A stretch of DNA of 64,000 nucleotides from Phaeobacter piscinae. GTDB taxonomy: Bacteria; Pseudomonadota; Alphaproteobacteria; Rhodobacterales; Rhodobacteraceae. Below the pieces are notes generated by a model, which was given only the letters and a program-made list of their open reading frames with translations, searched no databases and was not told where the DNA came from. Position 1 is the stretch's first letter, and each line of letters starts with the position of its first letter. This document shows positions 9,801 through 18,595 of the stretch, one piece after another. Location of the stretch: contig NZ_CP010681.1 of assembly GCF_002407245.1 (NCBI RefSeq), positions 2,232,001-2,296,000 on the forward strand. The letters are read 5' to 3'. The translations under genes were made by a program, and so were the position numbers.

Positions 9801-10143
9801 TGTGCAGCAGGTCAATCGCCTGAAAGGTGACAATATCCGCAAGTTGAGAATGCCATTCTTCGGCCACCAGCTGCCGCAGGCGCTGGTCAATATGGGGATC
9901 CTAGAACCGATACTGAGCGAGATTTTTGAGGACCGCCTTACCGCCCAACGGTTCTACCAGTTGCTGCGCGCCCGTCGTGATCTCCCCCGTTTTCAGCATG
10001 ATCTGCTGATGAAGGCTGAGGAAAAGAACCACCCAAAGCTCGCCATTCAAGTCTGTGAATACACGTTGAAAAAACGCGACGCCAAGAACATCCGCAATTC
10101 CCTTAACCGTCTCCGCGCCGAACTTGCAGAAGCGGAAGGATAA
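6826..10143 (+). CDS. Three-domain protein: DXD glycosyltransferase + family-2-type glycosyltransferase + serine hydrolase-like domain
   Basis: From the ATG at 6826 the protein has 1105 residues. Residues 1 to about 290 resemble sugar transferases of the Gly_transf_sug/capsule type, with IWVDADVLC and its Asp-Ala-Asp at 93-95. Residues of about 350-720 form a second transferase of the Glyco_tranf_2_4/GT92-like group: SMKNEAPFILEWIAYHKAIG, then DVDEFVNIH near 444-452, then VKRDRGRINH. After an Ala/Pro-rich linker, residues of about 840-1050 carry YGASMGAYGAL, a nucleophile elbow with Ser918, as in alpha/beta hydrolases. No signal peptide or membrane helix is seen. A longer form from ATG 6673 adds 51 residues without family character, so 6826 is preferred. 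The next gene begins 3 nt after the stop. Joint action on one glycan is inferred; acceptor and sugar are unknown. Confidence 0.82.
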   Translation: MSDLPVIASLWIGGNLSYLEQTCLKSFADHGHRTLLYTYETVDNCPPGVELMDANRIFPASDFIRHKVSGSPAVHADAFRYKMISMQNVIWVDADVLCVKPWDFQDQWVFGWEKTGRLVCNAVLGLPRFSRTLQRLNAFCENEYPIPPWAKGEERAQLEAAHAAGNPVHVSELKWGVWGPSALTYFLNETGEMAHVKPQMAFFQISFKERRNLLSPGYIVEKKIDDGCYGVHLWNRRLSRRLITHEGGIPHPESYLGRALVRHDIDAAAAPIPDRPPAGKPTQAELAKAKTYTPAAKAPPPAVGHSADPHLSMPLDQLVQSPHYQRAINNLELRTETIGDRLSPLSEPISNDNILILTSMKNEAPFILEWIAYHKAIGAKHFLVYTNDCSDNTNEILDRLAQLGLVTRVANPWDPTSGKKPQHVALADAMQQPVYKAADWVLTIDVDEFVNIHVGEGRFADLFKAAGDPNVISFTWKFFGNGGVANYEDRPIIEQFTACAPEFIPKPRLGWGFKSMLHKSAPYTKIGVHRPLKIDDEENVSQVRWVNGSGRVMPEMLLTNNGWRSTKRSLGYRMATLNHYVLRSADSFLVKRDRGRINHTEQDQGIDYWARRNYASETDARMHNRVPMMRAELDTLMADAKLANLHAEAVQWHEAKIADLKSKPEYAALYENLTEVARPDAIYLTKLEDQAEAGTPADVQIPEPEALLLSPEQIEAKTQLLKEMVQGKIRVGDLRSREAELGVSMDVSDLAQKMQRAPQAVTAATNPAPAASRVVKVAPTAPVSSDQHRLDHVPIWLPKAPDTTAPAAGDPRFTDMRTHAAQRAGFFWESDENALFFEPFGKRLVVTFDNIHVVQQKEGQRWPWGYKLLSQTLGCSVLGVIGSKRNWFRSPFVHDSFDHLRDSGFFDQFDEVLFYGASMGAYGALTYSQCAPGAKVLAIAPQTTLDRRILPDDDRWGWTARLDWDDRYADAAEATHLADDTVVLYDPYFDPDVQQVNRLKGDNIRKLRMPFFGHQLPQALVNMGILEPILSEIFEDRLTAQRFYQLLRARRDLPRFQHDLLMKAEEKNHPKLAIQVCEYTLKKRDAKNIRNSLNRLRAELAEAEG

Positions 10144-10146
10144 GCC

Positions 10147-11268
10147 ATGACCGCCGCCCCAACCGCCACCGCAAAGCGCCTAATCATCACTTGTATGAAG
10201 AACGAAGGTCCCTTCATCCTGGAATGGGTCGCCCACCACCGCGCTATCGGATTTGACCATATGCTGGTTTTCACGAACGACTGCGACGACGGCACGGTTG
10301 AACTGCTGGATGGGCTGGCAGAGCGCGGCTATGTCACCCGCATGGACAACCCCTATCAGGAGATGGGGAGCGGCTATAACCCGCAGAAAGGTGCGCTCAA
10401 ATACGCCGAGAGCCTTGATCTGGTCCGCAACGCAGAGTGGGTTCTTGTCTCCGACGTTGATGAATTCGTCAATATTCACGTCGGGGATGGGGATCTCGAC
10501 AGTCTCTTTGCCGCTACCAATGATCCTGACATGATCTCAATGCAGTGGCGCCTGTTCGGCAATAGCTTTCGAGACAGCTACAGTGACGTACTTCTAACGC
10601 AAGAGCACAGCCACTGCGCGCCGAAATACTGCCCTGCTCCGATCCAGGCCTGGGGCATCAAGACGATGTTCAAGACCGCTGGCGACTATGTTGCTGGCGC
10701 CTATGACCGCATCGGTGTCCACCGCCCGCTGAAGCGGCGCATTGCAGATATGCCAAACTGGGTTGCGGGGACCGGCCGACCGGTGCCCGAGGATATGGCA
10801 GATCAGGGCTGGCGCTTTGGTATTCGCGACCATGGCTATGACATGGTCACCCTCAACCACTACGCTGTGCGCAGCACCGAAAGCTTCCTCGTCAAACGGG
10901 ACCGTGGCCGCGTCAACCATGTGGAACGTGATCAGGGGTTGGCCTATTGGATGCGCATGAACTTCAACATGGAGCAAGATACCTCCATTCAGCGCCGCCT
11001 CTCCGCCACGAAAAAAGAGCTAACACGGCTCAAGCGTCTTAAAGGCATCAAATCACTGCATGAGGCCGCCGTCACCGCCCACCGCAGCAAGATCACAGAG
11101 CTGATGGCCCGTGAGGATATGAAGATATTCTACGAAGAGATCACCTCGCCCAAGCTGACGCTTCTGTCACGGCATCTGAACTTTGTCTCCCGTGCGCAGT
11201 TCAACGACGGCCCCGACGCGATTTCTGCCGACCTGATAGACCGGCTGGAACAGGTGCCAGTGCTCTAG
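10147..11268 (+). CDS. Glycosyltransferase family 2-type protein, paralogue of the preceding gene's middle domain
   Basis: A 373-residue protein, Glyco_tranf_2_4/GT92-like. It starts with RLIITCMKNEGPFILEWVAHHRAIG, the nucleotide-sugar fold entry. VLVSDVDEFVNIHVGDGD supplies the metal-binding Asp set. Its full length aligns with residues of about 350-720 of the upstream fusion protein. The shared landmarks LNHY.(L/V)RS..SFLVKRDRGR.NH and the helical tail with SLHEAAVTAHRSKITELM run in the same order. It lies 3 nt after the upstream stop and must be co-translated with it. The two copies probably arose by duplication and fusion. The protein should be cytoplasmic. It converges on the CoA ligase gene with only a 32-nt gap and no obvious terminator. 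Confidence 0.85.
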   Translation: MTAAPTATAKRLIITCMKNEGPFILEWVAHHRAIGFDHMLVFTNDCDDGTVELLDGLAERGYVTRMDNPYQEMGSGYNPQKGALKYAESLDLVRNAEWVLVSDVDEFVNIHVGDGDLDSLFAATNDPDMISMQWRLFGNSFRDSYSDVLLTQEHSHCAPKYCPAPIQAWGIKTMFKTAGDYVAGAYDRIGVHRPLKRRIADMPNWVAGTGRPVPEDMADQGWRFGIRDHGYDMVTLNHYAVRSTESFLVKRDRGRVNHVERDQGLAYWMRMNFNMEQDTSIQRRLSATKKELTRLKRLKGIKSLHEAAVTAHRSKITELMAREDMKIFYEEITSPKLTLLSRHLNFVSRAQFNDGPDAISADLIDRLEQVPVL

Positions 11269-11300
11269 CAACAGGACCAGAGACTGGCACCCACCGCCTC

Positions 11301-12917
11301 TTACGTCGATTTCAATCGAAACCGTTGGATCTTGCCGGTTTCGGTCTTGGGGAGGGCGTCAGTATAAACGATGTCGCGGGGGTACTTATAAGGCGCGATG
11401 GTTGCCTTGACATGATCCTGCAGCGCCTTGGTCAGGACCTCCGACGCCTGCGTACCCCCGGTCAGCACCACATGGGCCTGCACGATCTCACCGCGCGCAT
11501 CATCACTGGCGCCGATCACAGCACATTCCGCCACCAGCTCATGGGACAAGAGCGCCGCCTCGACCTCGGGACCGGCGATATTATACCCGGCGGAGACGAT
11601 CATATCATCGTTGCGCGCGGCAAAATGCAGATAGCCGTCAGCATCCATCACAAAACTGTCGCCGGTGATGTTCCAGCCATCCTTGACGTATTCGCCCTGC
11701 CGCGCATCCGCGAGATAGCGGCAGCCGGTGGGTCCCTTGACCGCCAGGCGACCAACCTCTCCGCGCGGCGCTTCATTGCCATCCTTGTCCAGAACCCGCA
11801 CTTGATAGCCCTGCACAGGCTTACCGGTGCAGGCGGGGCGATGGTCGTCGAACCGGTTGGAGATGAAGATATGTAGCATCTCCGTCGCCCCGATCCCATC
11901 CAGCATCGGCTTGCCAGTCTGGGCGATCCATTCGTCATAAACGGGCGCTGGCAGGGTTTCCCCGGCGGATACCGCCGCCCTGAGTGATGACAGATCCGCC
12001 CCCTCCTCCATCGCGCGCAGCATCACCCGATAGGCGGTCGGCGCGGTAAAGCAGACGGTTGCCTTATACGTCTCGATTATCTCGATCAGATTGGGCGGCG
12101 AGGCATTCTCCAGCAAGGTCGCCGCGGCCCCAAACCGCAGCGGGAAAATCGCCAGCCCACCCAGCCCGAACGTAAACGCCAATGGTGGAGAGCCAACAAA
12201 GATATCTTCAGGCGTGACCTGAAGCACCTCTGCCGCATAGCCATCGGCAATCATCAAGAGATCGCGGTGAAAATGCATCGTCGCCTTCGGTGACCCCGTG
12301 GTGCCTGAGGTAAACCCCAGTAGAGCCACATCATCTCGGCCCGTTGCCACCGCCTCGAACCGCACCGGTTTTTCCAACGCCAGCCGGTCCAGTTCTGCAT
12401 CGTGGTTGGAGGTGCCGTCGAACCCAACGACGGACTTCAGATGCGCCGAGGTTTTGGCACAGGCCACCAGTTCCTCCATCAGCCGTGTATCACACAGAGC
12501 ATGGCTGATCTTTGCCTTGTCGATGATCTTCGCCAGTTCACCTGCCCGCAGCATCGGCATGGTGTTCACCACCACAGCCCCCGCCTTGGTCGCCGCCAGC
12601 CAGCAGGCCACCATCGCCGGGTTATTGGCAGAGCGGATCAGCACCCGGTTGCCGGGCTGCACCCCCAGATCCTCGACCAGCACATGGGCGAGCCGGTTGG
12701 TCCAATCTGCCAGTTCCTTGTAGGTCCGTCGCCGCCCGTTGCCGATCAGGGCGGTATGATCCCCGAACCCTTTCTCCACCATGGCATCGGTCAGTTCCAC
12801 CGCCGCATTCAATCGCTCAGGGTAGGCATACCCGCCGGTCAGGAACTCCGGCCACTGATCCGCCGGCGGCAGGTTATCACGGGTGAATGTATCGATATGT
12901 GCGCTTGGACCCAGCAT
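11301..12917 (-). CDS. Benzoate-CoA ligase family AMP-forming ligase (probably 2-aminobenzoate-CoA ligase)
   Basis: From the ATG at 12917 the protein has 538 residues. GFTSGTTGSPK at 201-211 is the phosphate-binding loop of ANL acyl-CoA synthetases, GATEML the adenine region, and PKTETGKIQRF near the C-terminus has the adenylation Lys (about 529). LTGGYAYPERLNAA-type N-termini are typical of the benzoate/2-aminobenzoate ligase branch. It would activate an aromatic acid with ATP and CoA in the cytoplasm. The start ATG lies 1 nt after the acyl-CoA dehydrogenase stop, so the two are translationally coupled; a longer frame to 12959 would overlap that gene. Its place in a cluster with the aminobenzoyl-CoA monooxygenase/reductase makes anthranilate the best substrate guess. 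Salicylate is the alternative. Confidence 0.85.
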   Translation of the reverse strand: MLGPSAHIDTFTRDNLPPADQWPEFLTGGYAYPERLNAAVELTDAMVEKGFGDHTALIGNGRRRTYKELADWTNRLAHVLVEDLGVQPGNRVLIRSANNPAMVACWLAATKAGAVVVNTMPMLRAGELAKIIDKAKISHALCDTRLMEELVACAKTSAHLKSVVGFDGTSNHDAELDRLALEKPVRFEAVATGRDDVALLGFTSGTTGSPKATMHFHRDLLMIADGYAAEVLQVTPEDIFVGSPPLAFTFGLGGLAIFPLRFGAAATLLENASPPNLIEIIETYKATVCFTAPTAYRVMLRAMEEGADLSSLRAAVSAGETLPAPVYDEWIAQTGKPMLDGIGATEMLHIFISNRFDDHRPACTGKPVQGYQVRVLDKDGNEAPRGEVGRLAVKGPTGCRYLADARQGEYVKDGWNITGDSFVMDADGYLHFAARNDDMIVSAGYNIAGPEVEAALLSHELVAECAVIGASDDARGEIVQAHVVLTGGTQASEVLTKALQDHVKATIAPYKYPRDIVYTDALPKTETGKIQRFRLKST

Positions 12918-12918
12918 C

Positions 12919-14079
12919 TCAGCCTCCCTTCTGGAATGTGGAAATCGCTTGACGAGCAATCACCACACGTTGGACGTCAGATGCCCCTTCGTAGATCCGC
13001 AACGCTCTGATATCGCGGTAGAGCTCCTCAACCTTCTGACCCTGCCGCACACCATCACCGCCATGCAATTGGACGGCTTTGTCGATCACCTTCTGCGCCT
13101 GATCGGTGGAGAACAGCTTCGCCATCGCGGCCTCCCGGGTGATGCGCGCAGCACCACTGTCCTTGGCCCAGGCTGCGCGATAGACCAGCAGTGCGCTTGC
13201 ATCCACATCCAGCGCCATATCTGCGATATGTCCCTGCACCATCTGCAGATCTGCCAGCGGCGCCCCCTGCACATGGCGGCTTGTCACGCGTGCCAATGCC
13301 TCATCCAAGGCTCGGCGTGCAAACCCCAGTGCGGCCGCCGCCACGGTGGATCGGAACACATCCAGCACCGACATCGCAATCTTGAAGCCCGCACCCGCCT
13401 CGCCCAGCACTGCACTGCGCGGGATCCGACAATCACTGAACCGCAGGGTCGCAAGGGGATGCGGCGCCAGCGTCTCCAACCGTTCCACCACTTCAAAGCC
13501 CGGCAGCCCTGCAGGCACAACAAAAGCCGAGAGCCCCCTGGCCCCCGGTCCCTCGCCGGTACGGGCAAACAGCGTATAGACATCAGCAATACCGCCGTTG
13601 GAGATCCAGGTCTTCTCACCATTCAGAACATAGTGATCCCCATCCCGCACAGCGGTCATGGTGGAATTGGCCACATCGGATCCTGATTGCGGTTCGGTCA
13701 GGGCAAAGGCTGAAATCGCCTTGCCGCTGCGTGTGAGCGGCAGCCATTCCGCCTGCTGTGCATCAGTCCCAAACAGTGAAATCGCTCCGGTTCCCAACCC
13801 CTGCATGGCAAAGGCAAAATCCGCCAGACCATCGTGGCGCGCTAGTGTCTCACGGATCAGGCACAGTGTGCGCACGTCCAGCGCCTCGCCGGTCATGGCA
13901 CCGGAATGCTGCGTCCAGCCCGCAGACCCCAAGGCCGACACCAGCGCGCGGCAGGCAGCATCGGTATCGCTGTGGTCAATATCTGCCAGCGCGTCCTGTG
14001 CCCAGCTGTCCAGATCCGCCGCCAGTGCGCGGTGGCGATCCTCAAAAAACGGCCAGCTCAGAAAGGTCTTATCCGCCAT
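12919..14079 (-). CDS. Acyl-CoA dehydrogenase
   Basis: A 386-residue flavoprotein of the acyl-CoA dehydrogenase superfamily. It carries [10 protein letters not shown] in the N-terminal FAD/substrate region, [11 protein letters not shown] in the beta domain, and [20 protein letters not shown] near the end. [11 protein letters not shown] has Glu364 at the catalytic-base position of short-chain and glutaryl-type members. It would make an alpha,beta double bond in an acyl-CoA after ring reduction and opening. It lies between the enoyl-CoA hydratase gene, with a repeat element between them, and the CoA ligase gene, which it touches. Electron transfer to ETF is expected but no ETF gene is present here. 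The specific intermediate it oxidises is not clear. Confidence 0.88.
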   Translation of the reverse strand: MADKTFLSWPFFEDRHRALAADLDSWAQDALADIDHSDTDAACRALVSALGSAGWTQHSGAMTGEALDVRTLCLIRETLARHDGLADFAFAMQGLGTGAISLFGTDAQQAEWLPLTRSGKAISAFALTEPQSGSDVANSTMTAVRDGDHYVLNGEKTWISNGGIADVYTLFARTGEGPGARGLSAFVVPAGLPGFEVVERLETLAPHPLATLRFSDCRIPRSAVLGEAGAGFKIAMSVLDVFRSTVAAAALGFARRALDEALARVTSRHVQGAPLADLQMVQGHIADMALDVDASALLVYRAAWAKDSGAARITREAAMAKLFSTDQAQKVIDKAVQLHGGDGVRQGQKVEELYRDIRALRIYEGASDVQRVVIARQAISTFQKGG

Positions 14080-14113
14080 ATCGCTCCTCCCGGCAGCGGC
14101 ACCCGCCGCCTGT

Positions 14114-14171
14114 CATCTTTCTCCAAATACTCCCGCCGGAGGCCGCCGCACCCTCCTCCGGTGCTGCGGCC
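14114..14171. repeat. Dispersed intergenic repeat, copy 1, with long hairpin
   Basis: CATCTTTCTCCAAATACTCC at 14114-14133 is the core shared with copies near 29.8 and 57.9 kb. It is followed by GGCCGCCGCACC (14141-14152) and GGTGCTGCGGCC (14160-14171), a 12-bp inverted repeat with one mismatch and a 7-nt loop. It sits between two genes of the same operon, so it may act in mRNA stability or partial termination. Confidence 0.6.
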
Positions 14172-14184
14172 TGCACGGGCCGGA

Positions 14185-14988
14185 TCAATCCCCTTCGAAC
14201 AAGGGCTTTTCTTTTTTTACAAAGGCCTGATAGGCACGTTCGAAATCAGCGGTCTGCATGCAAATCGCCTGCGCCTGTGCTTCTGCCTCGATGGCCTGCT
14301 CAATCGACATCGACCACTCCTGTGCCAGCATCGTCTTGGTCATCATATGACCAAAATTCGGCCCCGCCGCGATCCGCTCGGCCCAGTTGCGTGCCTCACC
14401 CAGCAAGGCATCTGCCGACACCACCTTGTTGTGAAACCCCCAGGCCTGCCCTTCCTCAGCGCTCATCGACCGTCCGGTATATAGCAGCTCTGCCGCCCGT
14501 CCCTGGCCAATGATGCGCGGCAGGATCGCACAGGCCCCCATGTCGCAGCCCGCCAGCCCAACACGGGTGAATAGAAACGCCGTCTTGGTGTCCGGCGTGG
14601 CGATCCGGATGTCCGACGCCATGGCAATAATCGCGCCGGCCCCCACGCAAACACCGTCCAGCGCTGCGATGATCGGCTTGCCGCAATTCACCATGGCCTT
14701 GACCAGATCGCCGGTCATCCGGGTAAAGGCCAGCAACTCCTTCATCGACATTCTGGTCAAAGGTCCAATGATATCATGAACATCGCCGCCAGAACTGAAG
14801 TTGCCGCCATTGGGCGCAAAGATCACCGCTTTCACATCGTCGTCATAGTGCAGGTCGCGAAACCAGTCCCGCAGCTCTGCATAGCTGTCAAAGCTCAAAG
14901 GGTTCTTTCGCTCGGGGCGGTCCAGCGCCACGGTGGCGATACCGTCCTCAACACTGCACAGAAAATACTTGGTATCCGTCGAAATCAT
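14185..14988 (-). CDS. Enoyl-CoA hydratase/isomerase family protein
   Basis: A 267-residue crotonase-fold protein. [11 protein letters not shown] and [19 protein letters not shown] form the two backbone segments of the oxyanion hole, and [18 protein letters not shown] is the catalytic helix region. The usual two Glu residues of hydratases are not both in place, so the exact reaction (hydration, isomerisation or ring hydrolysis) is uncertain. It starts inside the end of the MarR gene (ATGA-type overlap, 14985-14988), so it is translated with it. In the aminobenzoyl-CoA pathway of Azoarcus such a protein acts on the dearomatised ring-CoA product; the same role is inferred here. Confidence 0.85.
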   Translation of the reverse strand: MISTDTKYFLCSVEDGIATVALDRPERKNPLSFDSYAELRDWFRDLHYDDDVKAVIFAPNGGNFSSGGDVHDIIGPLTRMSMKELLAFTRMTGDLVKAMVNCGKPIIAALDGVCVGAGAIIAMASDIRIATPDTKTAFLFTRVGLAGCDMGACAILPRIIGQGRAAELLYTGRSMSAEEGQAWGFHNKVVSADALLGEARNWAERIAAGPNFGHMMTKTMLAQEWSMSIEQAIEAEAQAQAICMQTADFERAYQAFVKKEKPLFEGD

Positions 14989-15443
14989 CTGTCGCGTCCT
15001 TCATTTTCAAGCCGTCTGGCCACCTGATCCAACGCATCAGAGAGCGTCTGAACCTCGGCTTCGGGCACGCTGTCAAACATCTGGTCAATCCAGGCCTCAT
15101 GGGCGGCGGCCTGACGGGCAAATTCCGCGATCCCCGCCTCCGTCAGCCTTACCCGGCTGGCGCGGCGATCTCCGGGGACCTTCTCGCGCTGCACATGGCC
15201 GTCATCCACCAGCCGTTCGACGATGCCGGTGACATTGCCATTGGACACTTTCAGCACGCCAGACAGCTCGCTCATCTTCAGCCCGTCAAGATGCTGGCTC
15301 AGGGCTGCCATCACGTCAAACCGCGGCAGCGTGGTGGTAAATTTCTGTCGCAGGTTTTCGCGAATTTCGCTCTCCACGGCGCGGGTTGCCTTGAGCACTT
15401 TCAGCCACAGCCGCAGCCGGTCCTTGGAGCGGTCGGTTTGCAT
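14985..15443 (-). CDS. MarR-family transcriptional regulator
   Basis: A 152-residue winged-helix protein. [20 protein letters not shown] and [26 protein letters not shown] cover the recognition helices, followed by the wing [21 protein letters not shown] typical of MarR. It is embedded in the operon, overlapping the SDR stop at 15443 and the hydratase start at 14988. MarR proteins in aromatic-CoA operons usually repress until an aryl-CoA ligand binds. The paired ACTT(C/G)AAGCTT sites before the first gene of the operon are plausible targets, giving autoregulation. The ligand is inferred from context only. Confidence 0.88.
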   Translation of the reverse strand: MQTDRSKDRLRLWLKVLKATRAVESEIRENLRQKFTTTLPRFDVMAALSQHLDGLKMSELSGVLKVSNGNVTGIVERLVDDGHVQREKVPGDRRASRVRLTEAGIAEFARQAAAHEAWIDQMFDSVPEAEVQTLSDALDQVARRLENEGRDR

Positions 15444-16216
15444 CAGATCTCACCTCCGGTAATGGGCAGCGCGCTGCCATTGATGGACGCTGCTGAAGAG
15501 GAGGCAAGGAACAGCGCCGCATCCGCCACCTCTTCCGGCTGGATAAAGCGGCCTTGCGGGTTGCCTGCGCGCAGCGATTTTGCCGCCGCTTCCTCGCTCA
15601 TCCCGGTGGTGGACACAATGGTCGCAATCGACCGCTCAAGCAGCGGCGTCTCAATGAAACCCGGACAAATTGCATTTACGGTGATCCCACTGCGCGCCAG
15701 TTCCAGCGCCAGCGACCGCGTGAGGCCCAGAACCCCATGTTTTGCCGCGCAATACCCCGAAACATAAGGATACCCCTTGAGCCCGGCAGTTGAGGCAACA
15801 GCAATCATCCGCCCCCAGCCTGCCGACTTCATATCAGGGAGCGCGGCCTGCCACAGGTTGAACACCCCCGACAGGTTGACAGCCAAAGCCGCCTCGAAAT
15901 CCGCCAGATCCATCTTGGCAAAGGGTTTCGACGGCGCAGCACCTGCATTGGCAATAGCAACACTCACCGGCCCATGCTGCTGTCGCGCCGTATCAAGTGC
16001 CGCCCGCACCGGCTCTGCCTCGGTCACGTCACAGGCAAGTGGCAGGGCGCCCGTTTCAGCGGCCACCTCCTCCAGCGGTTCAATCCGCCGGCCAAGCAGC
16101 GTGAGCCGCGCGCCGCGCCTGGCAAAGCTGCGCGCCAATGCAGCGCCAACACCGGAGCCACCACCGGTGATCACCACGTGTTTGTCCGCCAGCTCTTTAC
16201 CCGCCAGATCGCTCAT
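15443..16216 (-). CDS. Short-chain dehydrogenase/reductase (SDR)
   Basis: From the ATG at 16216 it has 257 residues, the usual size for classical SDRs. TGGGSGVG at 17-24 binds the nucleotide. NAG is at 90-92, Ser142 is the catalytic serine, and Tyr155 and Lys159 form the YxxxK pair in GYCAAKHG. It would oxidise a hydroxyacyl-CoA with NAD in the ring-degradation sequence. The start overlaps the stop of the monooxygenase/reductase gene by 4 nt (ATGA), and its own stop overlaps the MarR start. A longer frame reaching 16291 would lie inside the upstream gene and is rejected. The substrate is inferred from the operon. Confidence 0.88.
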   Translation of the reverse strand: MSDLAGKELADKHVVITGGGSGVGAALARSFARRGARLTLLGRRIEPLEEVAAETGALPLACDVTEAEPVRAALDTARQQHGPVSVAIANAGAAPSKPFAKMDLADFEAALAVNLSGVFNLWQAALPDMKSAGWGRMIAVASTAGLKGYPYVSGYCAAKHGVLGLTRSLALELARSGITVNAICPGFIETPLLERSIATIVSTTGMSEEAAAKSLRAGNPQGRFIQPEEVADAALFLASSSAASINGSALPITGGEI

Positions 16217-18507
16217 GCCCGGATCACCTCTGCATCGCGGTCTGCCAGACGCCAGGCCTGATCCCGCCCCGCCAGATACGGCAGCGGCCAATCTGCATGA
16301 CGGTCGCCGATCCGGCTTGCCTCATGCAGGGTCCAATAGGGATCCGCCAGATGCGGACGCCCAACACAGACCAGATCGGCCCGCCCGGCCATCAGGATGG
16401 AATTGGCGTGATCCGCCTCATAGATATTGCCCACCGCCATGGTCGCGATCCCGGCATCATTGCGGATCCGGTCCGAAAACGGCGTCTGGAACATGCGGCC
16501 ATAGACCGGCTGCGCCTCCGTTGATGTCTGCCCCGCAGACACATCGATGATATCCGCCCCCGCCGCGGTGAAGGCCCGTGCGATCTCCACCGCCTCCTCT
16601 GGCGTCACCCCTTCATTGCCAACCCAATCGTTGGCGGAAATACGGACGGACATTGGTTTGTCCGCAGGCCAGACCGCGCGCATGGCGTCAAACACCTCCA
16701 GCGGGTAGCGCAGCCGGTTCTCCAGCGACCCGCCATAGGCATCGGTCCGAATGTTGGATTTTGGAGAAATGAAGGAAGAAATCAGATAGCCATGCGCCGC
16801 ATGGAGTTCGATCATGTCAAACCCTGCCCGTTCAGCCATCTGCGCTGCGGCAACGAATTCATCCTTAATCGCGTCCATCTCCGCCCGCGTGATCTCCCGC
16901 GGGGCCGGGTTGCCATCAGACCACGCAATGGCCGAGGCGGAGACCGTTTCCCAGTTCCCGTCCCGCAGCGGTGCGTCCATGGTCTCCCAGCCCAATTGGG
17001 TGGATCCCTTGCGACCCGAATGGCCAATCTGACAGCAGATCTTCGCGTCGGTCTCAGCATGAACAAAATCCGTCAGCCGCGTCCACGCCGTCTCATGCTC
17101 TGGGGCGTATAGGCCGGGACAGCCGGGCGTGATCCGCCCTTCAGCCGAGACACAGGTCATTTCGGTATAGACCAGACCCGCGCCGCCCTTAGCGCGCTCG
17201 CCATAGTGAATGAGATGCCAATCGGTCGGACAGCCATCCTTGGCCTTGTACTGCGCCATTGGCGACACCACGATGCGGTTTTTGAGCTGCATCTCGCGCA
17301 GCTTATAAGGCGCAAACATTGGTGGACGGGTCGGCGCATCTGCGGGTGCGCCCGCAGCCTCCTGAAACCACTTCTCCGCCGAGGCCAGCCAGTCTGCATC
17401 CCGCAGGCGCAGGTTTTCGTGGGAGATCCGCTGCGACCGGGTCAGCAACGAATAGTTGAACTGCACCGGATCCATATCCAGATACCGCTCGACTTCTTCG
17501 AACCACTCCAGCGAGTTGCGCGCCGCCGATTGCAGCCGCAACACATCCAGCCGCCGCTCTTCCTGATAGCGCACAAACGCCTGCTCCAGCGTCGGTTCGG
17601 TCGTGATGAACTCTGCCAATGCAATCGCACTGTCGAACGCAAGCCGGGTTCCCGAACCGATGGAGAAATGGGCCGTGGCCGAGGCATCGCCCAGCAATAC
17701 CACGTTTTCATGGTGCCAAGTCTCACACAGAACCCGCGGGAAGTTGATCCACACCGCAGAGCCGCGCAGGTGATCGGCATTCGAAATCAGGGAATGCCCG
17801 TCCAGATGATCGGCAAAGATCTCCTCGCAGGTCCGCAGGATCTCGTCCTTACTCATCGCTTCAAACCCCCAGTTTTCCCAGGTCTGAGCAGAGCATTCGA
17901 CAATCACCGTCGCGGTCTCGGCATCAAATTGATAGGCATGGATCCACATCCAGCCGTGCTGTGTCTTCTCAAAGATAAAGGTAAAGGCATCGTCGAATTT
18001 CTGCTTCGTGCCCAGCCAGATGAACTTACATGGGCGCACATCGACGTTGGGCTTGAATTGGTCCGCAAATTCACTGCGGACGCGGGAATTCAACCCGTCA
18101 CAGGCCACCACCAGATCATAGTCCGCCTGATAGGAGGCTGCGGGCCCGACTTCCGTCTCAAACTGCAGATCAATGCCCAGTTCGCGCGCGCGCTCCTGAA
18201 GGATCACCAGCATAGCCTTACGACCAATCCCGGCAAACCCATGGCCACCTGAAACGGTCCGCGCGCCGCCATGCACCACGGCGATATCATCCCAATAGGC
18301 AAATTTATCGCGGATCTGCCCGGCGCTGACAGGATCGTTCGCAGTCAGGTTCTCAAGCGCATCATCAGACAGCACAACGCCCCAACCGAACGTGTCATCC
18401 GGTTTGTTACGCTCAAAAACCGTGATCTCAGCACCAGGTTGGCGCAACTTGGTTGAGATCGCAAAGTAGAGGCCAGCCGGGCCGCCTCCCAAACAGGCGA
18501 TTTTCAT
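16213..18507 (-). CDS. Bifunctional aminobenzoyl-CoA (or salicylyl-CoA) monooxygenase / old-yellow-enzyme reductase
   Basis: A 764-residue fusion. The N-terminal 380 or so residues are an FAD monooxygenase: [13 protein letters not shown] at the start, then [20 protein letters not shown], the second FAD motif. From about residue 395 it becomes an FMN old-yellow-enzyme domain ([50 protein letters not shown]). This order is known from 2-aminobenzoyl-CoA monooxygenase/reductase of Azoarcus evansii, which hydroxylates and then reduces the ring. Databases often label it salicylyl-CoA 5-hydroxylase/oxidoreductase. It is the first gene of the minus-strand operon and carries its key step. Length and motifs look intact. 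Anthranilate against salicylate cannot be settled from sequence alone. Confidence 0.9.
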   Translation of the reverse strand: MKIACLGGGPAGLYFAISTKLRQPGAEITVFERNKPDDTFGWGVVLSDDALENLTANDPVSAGQIRDKFAYWDDIAVVHGGARTVSGGHGFAGIGRKAMLVILQERARELGIDLQFETEVGPAASYQADYDLVVACDGLNSRVRSEFADQFKPNVDVRPCKFIWLGTKQKFDDAFTFIFEKTQHGWMWIHAYQFDAETATVIVECSAQTWENWGFEAMSKDEILRTCEEIFADHLDGHSLISNADHLRGSAVWINFPRVLCETWHHENVVLLGDASATAHFSIGSGTRLAFDSAIALAEFITTEPTLEQAFVRYQEERRLDVLRLQSAARNSLEWFEEVERYLDMDPVQFNYSLLTRSQRISHENLRLRDADWLASAEKWFQEAAGAPADAPTRPPMFAPYKLREMQLKNRIVVSPMAQYKAKDGCPTDWHLIHYGERAKGGAGLVYTEMTCVSAEGRITPGCPGLYAPEHETAWTRLTDFVHAETDAKICCQIGHSGRKGSTQLGWETMDAPLRDGNWETVSASAIAWSDGNPAPREITRAEMDAIKDEFVAAAQMAERAGFDMIELHAAHGYLISSFISPKSNIRTDAYGGSLENRLRYPLEVFDAMRAVWPADKPMSVRISANDWVGNEGVTPEEAVEIARAFTAAGADIIDVSAGQTSTEAQPVYGRMFQTPFSDRIRNDAGIATMAVGNIYEADHANSILMAGRADLVCVGRPHLADPYWTLHEASRIGDRHADWPLPYLAGRDQAWRLADRDAEVIRA

Positions 18508-18563
18508 GATGCCACTCCCCTATTGCTGTCTGAACTGCAAACAGGATAAGCGGATCGCAATAA

Positions 18564-18595
18564 ACTTCAAGCTTAAACTTTTATACTTGAAGCTT
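18564..18595. promoter_or_regulatory. Paired 11-bp operator-like sites before the aromatic-CoA operon
   Basis: ACTTCAAGCTT (18564-18574) and ACTTGAAGCTT (18585-18595) differ only at the centre of a CTT-S-AAG pseudo-palindrome. They stand exactly 21 bp apart, two helix turns, in the same direction. They lie 57-88 nt before the start of the first gene of the operon, a normal operator position for a MarR dimer pair. The in-operon MarR protein is the obvious candidate, by inference. Confidence 0.55.

Noticed and set aside
17206..18252. 348-codon plus-strand frame
   Set aside because: It is antisense to the monooxygenase/reductase gene, which carries all expected FAD and FMN motifs.
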